From: Streptomyces sp. MNU76
GTDB lineage: Bacteria > Actinomycetota > Actinomycetes > Streptomycetales > Streptomycetaceae
Direction: 5' to 3'
DNA length: 64,000 bases
Assembly (NCBI RefSeq): GCF_020982545.1
Contig: NZ_JAJKLK010000022.1
Coordinates: 62,001-126,000, forward strand
Every line of letters starts with the position of its first letter. Position 1 is the stretch's first letter. The notes under the pieces were generated by a model, which worked only from the letters and a program-made list of their open reading frames with translations, made no database searches and was not told the DNA's origin. Made by a program: the position numbers and the translations under genes. Shown piece after piece: positions 1 through 8,716 of this stretch.

Positions 1-109
1 CGGTGCGCACGGCGCCGACGCGGCCTTCGGTAGTGACCGTGAGGGTCACGCCCGGCTCGACGTCGGTGCCGAGCCAGGCGTGTTCGAGCCAGTAGGTCGT
101 CTCCGTCAC
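1..109 (-). CDS. hutF: Formimidoylglutamate deiminase (HutF-like), N-terminal fragment
   Basis: Only the first 36 codons lie in the window; the gene runs off the left edge. It starts at a GTG (107-109) that overlaps the TGA of the upstream amidohydrolase as GTGA, so the two are translationally coupled. The visible N-terminus (TYWLEHAWLGTDVEPGV) resembles the opening of the amidohydrolase-superfamily enzyme that converts N-formimidoyl-glutamate to N-formyl-glutamate plus ammonia in the five-step histidine pathway. The assignment rests mainly on this short match and on its place directly after hutU and the M20 hydrolase, the usual Streptomyces hut order (recalled, not checked). No catalytic residue is in view. 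An imidazolonepropionase-type relative would look similar at this length. Confidence 0.6.
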   Translation of the reverse strand, partial: MTETTYWLEHAWLGTDVEPGVTLTVTTEGRVGAVRT

Positions 110-1311
110 CTGCGGGCCAGCCCTTCCAGTACGTCGGCGAGCGCGGTCACCCCGGCCAGGCAGTCGTCCTCGGCGGCGTGCTCGGCCGGGGAGTGCGAGA
201 CGCCCGTCGGGTTGCGTACGAACAGCATGGCGGTCGGGACTGTCCCGGAGAGGATCCCGGCGTCGTGTCCGGCGCCGGTCCCGAGCACCGGCACCTTCAG
301 GTCGGCCGTGTCCCGGCCCAGGATGCGGGCGATCTCGTCCCGCAGGGCGTGTTCGAACTCGACGACGGGGGTGAAGGACTCCCGGACGACGTCCAGTTCG
401 ACGCCGTGCTCGTGGGCGACATCACGGGCCGCCTCCTCGATCGCCCCGACGACCGTGTCCAGCGTCGTCTGGTCCTCGGCACGGGAGTCGAGCCAGCCGC
501 GTACGAGGGAGGGGATGGCGTTGACGCCGTTCGGCTCGACGGAGATCTTGCCGAAGGTGGCGACGGCTCCGGCGAGCCGGGCCTCACGGCGGGCGGCGAG
601 CACGGTCTCCGCGTACGACAGCATGGGGTCCCGGCGGTCCACGAGCCGTGTGGTGCCCGCGTGGTTGGCCTCGCCGCGGAAGTCGAACCGCCACCGGCCG
701 TGCGGCCAGATGGAGCTGGCGATGCCGACGGCGTCGCCGGAGAGGTCCAGGGCCCGGCCCTGCTCGACGTGGAGTTCGACGAACGCGCCGATCCGTGCGA
801 GCCGTTCCGGATCCGGTCCGATGCCCTCCGGGTCGTACCCGGCCGCCTCCATGGCCCGCGGCAGAGTGACCCCGTCCGCGTCGGTCAGCCGGCCCGCCTG
901 CTCGACGGTCAGGTGCCCGGCGGCGAGCCTGGACCCCACGCAGGCCAGCCCGAACCGGGCGCCCTCCTCGTCGCCGAAGTTGACGATGGCGAGCGGCTTG
1001 TCGAACCGGGCGCCCCGGGCGCGGAGTTCGTCGAGCGCGGCGAAGGACGACACGACGCCGAGAGGGCCGTCGAAGGCGCCGCCGTCGGGCACGGAGTCGA
1101 GATGGGACCCGGTGACGACAGCGTCCCCGGCGGCGGGATCGCCGAGCCAGGCCCACTGGTTGCCGTTGCGGTCGACCTCGTAGTCCAACCCCCGGTCCCG
1201 GGCCTGCTCCTCGAACCAGGCCCGGCACTCTGCGTCGGCCCCGGTCCACGCGAACCGGCGGTATCCCCCGGACTCGGAGTGGCGGCCGATGGGCCGAAGC
1301 TCCCGCCACAT
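106..1311 (-). CDS. M20-family amidohydrolase (allantoate amidohydrolase/hydantoinase-carbamoylase type)
   Basis: A zinc-dependent M20 peptidase-fold amidase of about 400 residues. The metal-site motifs are in order: GSHLDSVPDGG with the metal His and Asp, GDEEGARFG with the Glu pair, ELHVEQG, and GVSHSPAE near the C-terminus. The lid segment ANHAGTTRL is also present. Homologs are usually annotated as allantoate amidohydrolase or N-carbamoyl-amino-acid hydrolase. Here the gene lies between hutU and hutF, so an N-formylglutamate amidohydrolase role that completes histidine breakdown is a reasonable inference. I chose the ATG at 1311 (MWRELRPIG) because homology begins there. The reading frame stays open far upstream, and a GTG at 1365 is an alternative. 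No strong ribosome site precedes either start. Confidence 0.85.
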   Translation of the reverse strand: MWRELRPIGRHSESGGYRRFAWTGADAECRAWFEEQARDRGLDYEVDRNGNQWAWLGDPAAGDAVVTGSHLDSVPDGGAFDGPLGVVSSFAALDELRARGARFDKPLAIVNFGDEEGARFGLACVGSRLAAGHLTVEQAGRLTDADGVTLPRAMEAAGYDPEGIGPDPERLARIGAFVELHVEQGRALDLSGDAVGIASSIWPHGRWRFDFRGEANHAGTTRLVDRRDPMLSYAETVLAARREARLAGAVATFGKISVEPNGVNAIPSLVRGWLDSRAEDQTTLDTVVGAIEEAARDVAHEHGVELDVVRESFTPVVEFEHALRDEIARILGRDTADLKVPVLGTGAGHDAGILSGTVPTAMLFVRNPTGVSHSPAEHAAEDDCLAGVTALADVLEGLARR

Positions 1312-1586
1312 CGTATGAAAGGAGGCCCCACCGGCGACGGGCTGCGCACCACCGCCACCGGGCACGGCCGCCGGCCGGTGGCCGCCGCCGGCCGCCTCAG
1401 GCTGCACCCCGTCGGACCGGTCACTTCCCCGTACAGGCTGTGGGCAGTCGTTCCGCAGGGCGATGGGGGTGCCCCCGCTCGAACGGAGTTGAGAGTGGGG
1501 GAGGGTGGGCACAGCCGGGCCCGCAGTCGGCGACGAGGCATCAACCCCCACCGGGGAGTCTCCGCTTCGTCCGCCCTCACTTCGGG
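1312..1586. other. Spacer between hutU and the amidohydrolase, holding an intergenic repeat
   Basis: This 275-base gap lies inside the hut transcription unit. It carries the hairpin repeat at 1462-1505 and otherwise GC-rich sequence without a recognisable gene. The amidohydrolase frame happens to remain open across it, but the translated text is low-complexity and not protein-like. Confidence 0.5.
1462..1505. repeat. Streptomyces-type intergenic hairpin repeat
   Basis: On the plus strand the element opens with GGGGGTGCCCCCGCTCGAAC and closes with GAGAGTGGGGGAGGG. It folds as CCCCC-CTC against GAG-GGGGG around an AACGGAGTT-type loop. From general knowledge, close variants of this hairpin are scattered between genes in many Streptomyces genomes. 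It sits between hutU and the amidohydrolase and could act as an attenuator or an mRNA-stability element. Confidence 0.6.
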
Positions 1587-3305
<1,719 letters not shown>

Positions 3306-3319
3306 GGGTCTGCCTCCAG

Positions 3320-3361
3320 CTCTATACAGCAACTATTCACATCCTGACTTGCTGAATAGAG
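3320..3361. promoter_or_regulatory. Inverted-repeat operator upstream of hutU
   Basis: The left arm CTCTATACAGCAA (3320-3332) and right arm TTGCTGAATAGAG (3349-3361) are inverted copies differing at one of 13 positions, separated by 16 bases. The left arm begins 15 bases upstream of the hutU start codon, in a locally AT-rich patch. The position suits a repressor or activator of the hut operon; which protein binds is not shown by the sequence. Confidence 0.7.
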
Positions 3362-3463
3362 CTAGTCAATACGCCGGTAGGGCCAGCGGCGGCGCGCCGT
3401 GGATGTTTGGCTGGACACACTGGCCCTATGGGTGCGGACGACGACACGACGACGGGGGAAGAG

Positions 3464-4885
3464 ATGGGAGACGTGACGAACGGGACCGAAGGGGAGCGGC
3501 CCGGCGGTCTGCACGACGAGGAGGAGGCCGAGCGCACGCTGCGGCTGTTCGACACCGACGGCGAGCGGGTCGCGCGACGGGACGAGGCGGTACGGGCGGC
3601 GGTGGAGCAGGGGCTGCTGGGCCCCGGCGAGCCGGTCGTCGCCCTGCTCGACGTGACCGGGATCCGGGCGTCGGCCGGGGCGCTGCGCAGGGCCTTCGAC
3701 GCGGTGACGGCGCCGGGGACGCCGGTGCTGCACGCGTTCGCGGTGAAGGCGACGCCGCTCGTGCCCGTGTTGCGGCTGCTGCGCGAGGCGGGGATCGGCG
3801 CGGAGGTGGCCAGCGCCGGGGAGCTGGCCCTGGCGCGGGCGGCCGGGGTGCCGCCCACGCTGACCGTGCTCGACTCCCCCGCCAAGACGCCGGCCGAGCT
3901 GCGGGAGGCGCTGGCGCTGGGCATCGCCGTCAACGCGGACAACCCGCAGGAGCTGGACCGCATCGACGCGCTCGTCCGGTCGGCCACCACCCGCTCGCCC
4001 GTCGGCATCCGGGTGAACCCGCAGGTCGGCGGTGGCGCGATCGACGCGTTGTCCACGGCGACGGCCACCTCGAAGTTCGGGGTGGCACTCCGGGACGAAG
4101 GCGCCCGGGAGTGGGTTGTACGGGCGTATCTGGAGCGGCCGTGGCTGAGCCGGCTGCACGCGCACACCGGGTCGCAGGGGATCCCGCTGTCGCTGATGAC
4201 GCGGGGGATCACGGAGACGTACGAGCTGGCGGAGGAGATCAACCGGCGGATCGGGCGGCGGCAGATCGACACGATCGACATCGGCGGCGGGCTGCCGGTG
4301 AACTTCGCGTCGGAGGCGGCGACACCGACGTACGAGCAGTACGCACGGTTGCTGGCGGAGGCGGTGCCGGGGCTGTTCGACGGGCGGTACGGGCTGGTGA
4401 CCGAGTTCGGGCGGTCGCTGCTGGCGAAGCACGGGACGGTCGTCGCCCGGGTGGAGTACACGAAGAGCGCGGGCGGCCGGGCCATCGCGGTCACCCACGC
4501 CGGGGTGCAGGTGGCGACCCGGACGGTGTACGCGCCCGGGTCCTGGCCGCTGCGGATCGCCGCGTACGACGCGAAGGGCCGCGCGAAGGAGGGCCCGGCG
4601 GTGCCGCAGGACGTGGCGGGGCCCGCCTGTTTCGCCGGGGACCTGCTGGCGGAGGGGCGTTCGCTGCCGTTGTTCGAGCCGGGGGACTACGCGGCCGCGC
4701 TGGACACCGGCGCGTACTACTTCGCGCACCACTACGCGTACAACTCCCTGCCCCGGTCCGGGATCTACGGGTACGCGCCCGGGGAGGGGCAGATGCGTTT
4801 CGCGGTGGTGCGGCGGGCGCAGACCGTGGAGGAGATCGTGGCCGAGGCGGGGGGAGCGGAGCGGTCGGGACTGCTGAGGCTCTGA
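3464..4885 (+). CDS. Diaminopimelate/ornithine/arginine decarboxylase-family PLP enzyme (LysA paralog)
   Basis: A fold-type III PLP enzyme of 473 residues related to meso-diaminopimelate decarboxylase. The PLP lysine lies in HAFAVKAT (K95). Later come HTGSQ, the phosphate-binding glycines DIGGGLPV, EFGRSLLAKHG (usually EPGR), GPACFAGDLL in place of the usual substrate-site Cys loop, and DTGAYYFAHHYAYN. The altered EFGR and CFAGD motifs suggest it is not the housekeeping LysA but a paralog with changed substrate preference. I start at the ATG at 3464 because GGGGGAA lies just upstream; the TTG at 3407 and ATG at 3428 lack a ribosome site. It is divergent from hutU and shares its upstream region, so the hut operator could influence both. 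Confidence 0.8.
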   Translation: MGDVTNGTEGERPGGLHDEEEAERTLRLFDTDGERVARRDEAVRAAVEQGLLGPGEPVVALLDVTGIRASAGALRRAFDAVTAPGTPVLHAFAVKATPLVPVLRLLREAGIGAEVASAGELALARAAGVPPTLTVLDSPAKTPAELREALALGIAVNADNPQELDRIDALVRSATTRSPVGIRVNPQVGGGAIDALSTATATSKFGVALRDEGAREWVVRAYLERPWLSRLHAHTGSQGIPLSLMTRGITETYELAEEINRRIGRRQIDTIDIGGGLPVNFASEAATPTYEQYARLLAEAVPGLFDGRYGLVTEFGRSLLAKHGTVVARVEYTKSAGGRAIAVTHAGVQVATRTVYAPGSWPLRIAAYDAKGRAKEGPAVPQDVAGPACFAGDLLAEGRSLPLFEPGDYAAALDTGAYYFAHHYAYNSLPRSGIYGYAPGEGQMRFAVVRRAQTVEEIVAEAGGAERSGLLRL

Positions 4886-5209
4886 TCGGCACCTGTCGGC
4901 TCGCGCCCGTGAAGGAGTTGCTCGCGCCCCGAGTTCGCAGAAGCTCCCTCTCGCACGCCCCTCGCGCCCCTCAGAATGGTGGATGCGCGGCGTTCCGTCC
5001 GCGCCCGCCATGCAGGTCGGCCGCATAGGTCCACCTCAGCGCGCCGGGCCTGCTCCCGGGCCCAACAGCGGTGAAAAGCAGGCAAGTCGACCCACCTTAG
5101 TCACCTGTCCGCATGTTCCGCTGGAAAATGCCAGATCTCTCACCCCTCGCGCACACGTTGCGTAGCGTCTGCGTCACTCAGCCGAACCGCAGGCAGGAGG
5201 GGAGCCACG
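4886..5209. other. Intergenic region before the Roadblock cluster
   Basis: No gene is seen in these 324 bases. The last 60 bases, around TTGCGTAGCGT near 5157-5168, are the likely promoter region for the downstream Roadblock operon, followed by a strong AGGAGGGGAG ribosome site at about 5196-5205. Confidence 0.4.
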
Positions 5210-5608
5210 GTGCCCGGAATCGACGAGTGTCTGGTGGAAGCCATGAGGCTGCCCGGTGCCTTGGGCGCCGCGGTGGTCGACTGGACCAGCGGACTGGCGC
5301 TGGGCACGGTCGGGGAGGCACCCGGCGGTGACCACGAGACGACCGCGGCGGAGGCGGCGGAGCTCGCGCGGCTCGCGGCGGAGCACCGGGCGTTCGCGCC
5401 GGAGGAGGGTTCCGACTGGTCCGGGGCGGATCTGCCGGTCGAGGACCTGATCGTCAGCAACCGGGACACGTACCACGTGCTGCGGTTCGTGCGGACGACG
5501 TTCGACAGCAGTGTGTTCCTGCACCTGTGGCTGGCGCGTACGGACGGCAACCTCGCGCTGGCCCGGATCCGGCTCGGCGAGATGGCCGGACGGCTGGTGC
5601 TGGCATGA
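5210..5608 (+). CDS. Roadblock/LC7 domain protein
   Basis: A 132-residue single-domain Roadblock/LC7 (MglB-like) protein. Such proteins form dimers that regulate or scaffold small Ras-like GTPases. The typical opening, a helix followed by GALGAAVVDWTSGLALGTVG, is present, as is the second half RDTYHVLRFVRTTFDSSVFLHLWLARTDGNLALARIRL. It starts at GTG 5210 behind AGGAGGGGAG. Its stop overlaps the ATG of the next gene as ATGA, so the two are coupled. It closely resembles the C-terminal Roadblock unit at 7424-7799. No GTPase gene is found in the window, so its partner must lie elsewhere. Confidence 0.88.
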   Translation: MPGIDECLVEAMRLPGALGAAVVDWTSGLALGTVGEAPGGDHETTAAEAAELARLAAEHRAFAPEEGSDWSGADLPVEDLIVSNRDTYHVLRFVRTTFDSSVFLHLWLARTDGNLALARIRLGEMAGRLVLA

Positions 5609-6642
5609 GCGTGATCACCACACCGGCGCCCCCGCTGCCCGTGCGCGGAGAACACTTCCGGCAGGCCGTCTCCCCGATGCTGAGCCGGCTCGCCGCCGAG
5701 CGGGCCACCGGCGTCCTGCTGCGCGAGAGCGGGTCGCTGTACCTGTCCGAGGGGAAGGTCGTGCACGCCGAGAGCCCCCGCTCCCCGGGCCTCGACGTCC
5801 TGCTCGCCACCGGCGGCATCCTGGACTCCGACGGCTGGCGGGAGGCGGTCGACACGGCCGGGGCGGGGCTGCGGGTGGGGCGGTTCCTGGTGGACAGCGG
5901 CCGGGTCGCCCGGGGCGCGCTGGAGCTGTGCCACTCGGGCGCGCTCTTCGACGCGGCGTACTTCGTCCTCGGCCCGAGCAGCGCGCCGGCCAGCTTCCGT
6001 TACGGTGCCGCGCACTGGCTGGGGCCGATCCGGCCGGTGCCGGTGGCCGCCGTGGAGCGTGAGGCCCGGCGCCGCCGCGACCTCCTGCACCGCATCTGGC
6101 CCGATCCGGCGACGGACGAGGCTCCGCTGGTCAGAGCGGTCGGCCTGGACGCACCGCCGGTCCCGGCCCGGCAGGGAGCCGTGCTCGGGCAGGTCGACGG
6201 CTTCCGCACGGCCGCCGAGATCTCCCGGAGCCTGGGGCGCCCCGCCTTCCACACCCTCGTGGACGTGCGAAGACTGGCGGCGGCCGGCCTCATATCCACG
6301 GCCCGACGCGGCCCGGCCCCGGCACCGCCGGCTCCCGCAGGGCAGGCGTCCACCATCGGCTGCCACACCTTCCGGCCGGCCCTTCCCTTCCACCCGGGCC
6401 CCACCAGACCCGGGCCCTCCACCATTCCTCCACCACCACCTCCACCACTCCACCGCTTCCCTCGGCCGACTGCTTCCACCACCCCACGGCACCACCAGTC
6501 GAGGTCAGACCACCCCGCGCCACTCGCCCGCACCGGCTCCCACCGGCCGACCCCGGCCGTTCGCGCCCGCTCGCTTCACCCGCCCCCGGGTACCTCACCC
6601 CGGTCGTCCCCGGGCACCCGCACCGTCCGACACCGGCCGTGA
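5605..6642 (+). CDS. DUF4388-like regulatory protein with Pro-rich tail; C-terminus apparently frameshifted
   Basis: The N-terminal 230 residues look like a DUF4388/PATAN-type domain (GVLLRESGSLYLSEGKVVHAE) followed by a winged-helix-like segment (QVDGFRTAAEISRSLG...VRRLAAAGLIS). Its role is unknown; neighbouring Roadblock genes suggest part of a polarity or signalling module. After residue 235 the frame reads low-complexity Pro/His/Arg and ends at 6642. A peptide DPDVALLQRLRDALEAL, which looks like a genuine conserved C-terminus, lies in the +1-shifted frame and ends at 6766, just before the next gene. An indel between about 6300 and 6700 is therefore likely, and the intact gene would be 5605-6766. 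The start ATG overlaps the preceding stop. Confidence 0.7.
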   Translation: MSVITTPAPPLPVRGEHFRQAVSPMLSRLAAERATGVLLRESGSLYLSEGKVVHAESPRSPGLDVLLATGGILDSDGWREAVDTAGAGLRVGRFLVDSGRVARGALELCHSGALFDAAYFVLGPSSAPASFRYGAAHWLGPIRPVPVAAVEREARRRRDLLHRIWPDPATDEAPLVRAVGLDAPPVPARQGAVLGQVDGFRTAAEISRSLGRPAFHTLVDVRRLAAAGLISTARRGPAPAPPAPAGQASTIGCHTFRPALPFHPGPTRPGPSTIPPPPPPPLHRFPRPTASTTPRHHQSRSDHPAPLARTGSHRPTPAVRARSLHPPPGTSPRSSPGTRTVRHRP

Positions 6643-6803
6643 CACGTCGGCCGGGCTCACGGCCGGTGTCGAGGCGCCGCCCCTCACCCCACCTTGGCCG
6701 CTCACCACCCCCGACCCCGACGTGGCTCTACTGCAAAGGCTCAGGGATGCGCTGGAGGCCCTTTGAGCGGCAGCGGGAGCGTCCCGCCGAGAGGAGACTG
6801 CTC

Positions 6804-7799
6804 ATGGCCGCGGAGGCCGAAGTCCTCGACGAACTGCATCGGTTGAGGGCCCGTGTACCCCAGTTGACCGGCGCGCTGGCGGCCAGCGTGGACGGGCTGG
6901 TCCTCGCCCACGACACCCCTGGCGTGGAACCCGAAGGCCTGGCGGCGCTCACCGCGGCCGCGCTCGGCGTCGCCGTACGGATGACGGACGCCGCCGGGCG
7001 GGGCGATCTCCGTGAACTGCTGCTGCGCGGCGACCAAGGCTATGTGGCGACGTACGCGGCGGGTTCCTCCGCCGTACTGACGCTGCTGACCCAGGACCGC
7101 GTCAACGTGGGCCGGCTGCACCTGGAGGGCCGCCGGGCGGGCGGCCGGATCGGCGAACTGGTGGATGCCCTGCCACGGCCCGACGAGCAGGCCGCGACGG
7201 GCGCCAGGGCAGTCACCAGGAACCCGGCCCGGTCCGTGGCCAGGACCAGCGGCGCACTTGGCGCCGACGCGACCACGGCCGCGACCTCGCCCCAGGCGCC
7301 GGCCAAGGCCACGGTCAGGTCGACGATGCCCCGCCGGACGCCTCGCGCCACCACCCCACGCCCCACCCCCGAACCACTCCCAACACACCTACCACCAGTG
7401 AGAGTTGAAAGGACACCGCACACCATGACCAACACCGAGACCGCGCTGAAAGAGGCCCTCGCGACCATCGAGGGCGCGACCGGCGCCGCCCTCGTGGACT
7501 ACACCAGCGGCATGGCACTGGGCACGATCGGCGGCAGCAAGGGGTTCGACCTCACCGTCGCCGCCGCCGGGAACACCGACGTCGTCCGCGCCAAGCTGCG
7601 CACCATGGAACACCTCGGCCTCAAGGGCGAGATCGAGGACATCCTGATCACCCTGACCGACGCGTACCACCTGATCCGCCTGATCACCGGGCGCGGCGGC
7701 AACGGCCTCTTCCTCTATCTGGTGCTCGACGCCAAGCGCGCCAACCTGGCCATGGCCCGGCACCAGTTGCGGCGGATCGAGGCCGAGTTGGAGGTCTGA
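6804..7799 (+). CDS. Roadblock/LC7 protein fused in frame to a second Roadblock protein
   Basis: The ATG at 6804 follows GAGAGGAG. Residues 1-120 form one Roadblock domain (LTGALAASVDGLVLAHDT...GYVATYAAGSSAVLTLLTQDRVNVGRL). About 85 residues of Ala/Thr/Pro-rich linker follow without a stop. The frame then enters a second complete Roadblock domain beginning MTNTETALKEALATIEG. The internal ATG at 7424 retains its own ribosome site, so two products are possible: a long tandem-Roadblock protein and the short C-terminal unit. In relatives these are probably two genes (recalled), and an upstream indel could have removed the first gene's stop. The frame is also open back to 6639 but without protein-like sequence. 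Confidence 0.7.
   Translation: MAAEAEVLDELHRLRARVPQLTGALAASVDGLVLAHDTPGVEPEGLAALTAAALGVAVRMTDAAGRGDLRELLLRGDQGYVATYAAGSSAVLTLLTQDRVNVGRLHLEGRRAGGRIGELVDALPRPDEQAATGARAVTRNPARSVARTSGALGADATTAATSPQAPAKATVRSTMPRRTPRATTPRPTPEPLPTHLPPVRVERTPHTMTNTETALKEALATIEGATGAALVDYTSGMALGTIGGSKGFDLTVAAAGNTDVVRAKLRTMEHLGLKGEIEDILITLTDAYHLIRLITGRGGNGLFLYLVLDAKRANLAMARHQLRRIEAELEV
7424..7799 (+). CDS. Roadblock/LC7 domain protein (internal start within the longer frame)
   Basis: A 124-residue complete Roadblock/LC7 domain: GATGAALVDYTSGMALGTIGG, then EDILITLTDAYHLIRLITGRGGNGLFLYLVLDAKRANLAMARHQL. A GAAAGGA ribosome site lies about 11-17 bases before the ATG (TTGAAAGGACACCGCACACC). This and the full domain length argue that it is translated independently, as in the homologous stand-alone protein at 5210-5608. 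It is in frame with the preceding gene, so it may also exist as the C-terminal part of a fusion. Confidence 0.8.
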
Positions 7800-7906
7800 C
7801 CGCCCTGATCCGACGGCTCCGGCGGCGCCCCCCCCACCCGGGGGAGCGCCGCCCGCGCACGCCTCGGCTACCGTGTCCGACCTCGAACGACAAGGGGAGG
7901 GTGACC

Positions 7907-8620
7907 GTGGCAAGAGCGGTACGGGGGACGGTGCCGGCGCAGCTGGCCTTGCTGGCCGGGGTGCTGACGGGCTGCTCGGAGCCGGCGGGGGACGACGGCG
8001 CGAAGCCGTCGGCGAGCACCAGCGGCGCGGTGTCCGCCGAAGGGAAGGACACCGCCGCCGGCACCGAGGAGGCCGCGAAGAGCGGCGGCAGTGTCGGCGC
8101 GGCCGGCTCCGCCTGCCCCCTCCCGGTCACGTTCGACACGGCCGAGAAGTGGCGGCCGGAGGCCGTCGAGACCGGCACGCCCGGCGCCGGCGGCGGTTCC
8201 GAGGAGGACGAACTCGCGGCCGACCTGGCCGAGGGGCTGCTCCGGCAGGGCCCGTTCACCGCCGCGTGCGAGATCGACGCCAAGCCGGCCGGGAACATCG
8301 GCTTCATCCGCGTCTGGACGGGCGAGAAGGGCGCCGAGGAGGACGACGCGGAGGCGCTGCTCAAGGAGTTCGTGGCGGCCGAGGGGGACACGAGCGAGGC
8401 GAAGTACAGCGAGTTCACCTCCGACTCCGACGTGCGGGGCACCGAGGTCGAGTACCTCTACACCAGTGAGGCGCTGGACGAGACCAAGAAGGAGGGGGCC
8501 TTCATCGCCGTGACCCCGGACGGGCCCGTCGTCGTCCATCTCGGCGGCCTCGACACCCAGGAGCACGAGCAGATGCTCCCGGCGTACGAGCTGGCCAAGC
8601 GGACACTGAGCACGACCTGA
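7907..8620 (+). CDS. Hypothetical lipoprotein
   Basis: A 237-residue exported lipoprotein: short basic N-terminus, hydrophobic stretch and lipobox VLTGC with the lipidated Cys at 23. An Asp/Glu/Ala/Gly-rich linker follows, then a soluble domain (ACPLPVTFDTAEKWRPEAV... VVVHLGGLDTQEHEQMLPAYELAKRTL) that I do not assign to a named family. The second GTG (7907) is preferred over GTG 7901 because AAGGGGAGG ends at 7900, giving normal spacing. It is expected on the outer face of the membrane. The gene is followed by a separate permease gene. Confidence 0.75.
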   Translation: MARAVRGTVPAQLALLAGVLTGCSEPAGDDGAKPSASTSGAVSAEGKDTAAGTEEAAKSGGSVGAAGSACPLPVTFDTAEKWRPEAVETGTPGAGGGSEEDELAADLAEGLLRQGPFTAACEIDAKPAGNIGFIRVWTGEKGAEEDDAEALLKEFVAAEGDTSEAKYSEFTSDSDVRGTEVEYLYTSEALDETKKEGAFIAVTPDGPVVVHLGGLDTQEHEQMLPAYELAKRTLSTT

Positions 8621-8716
8621 TCGTCCTCCCGGCCCCGAGGTCCGGTCGCGCAGGCATCCACGGGCCGCGACCGGGCATGAGTCCCCCGGACGGATCACCG
8701 ACCGGGGGAGGTTCTC

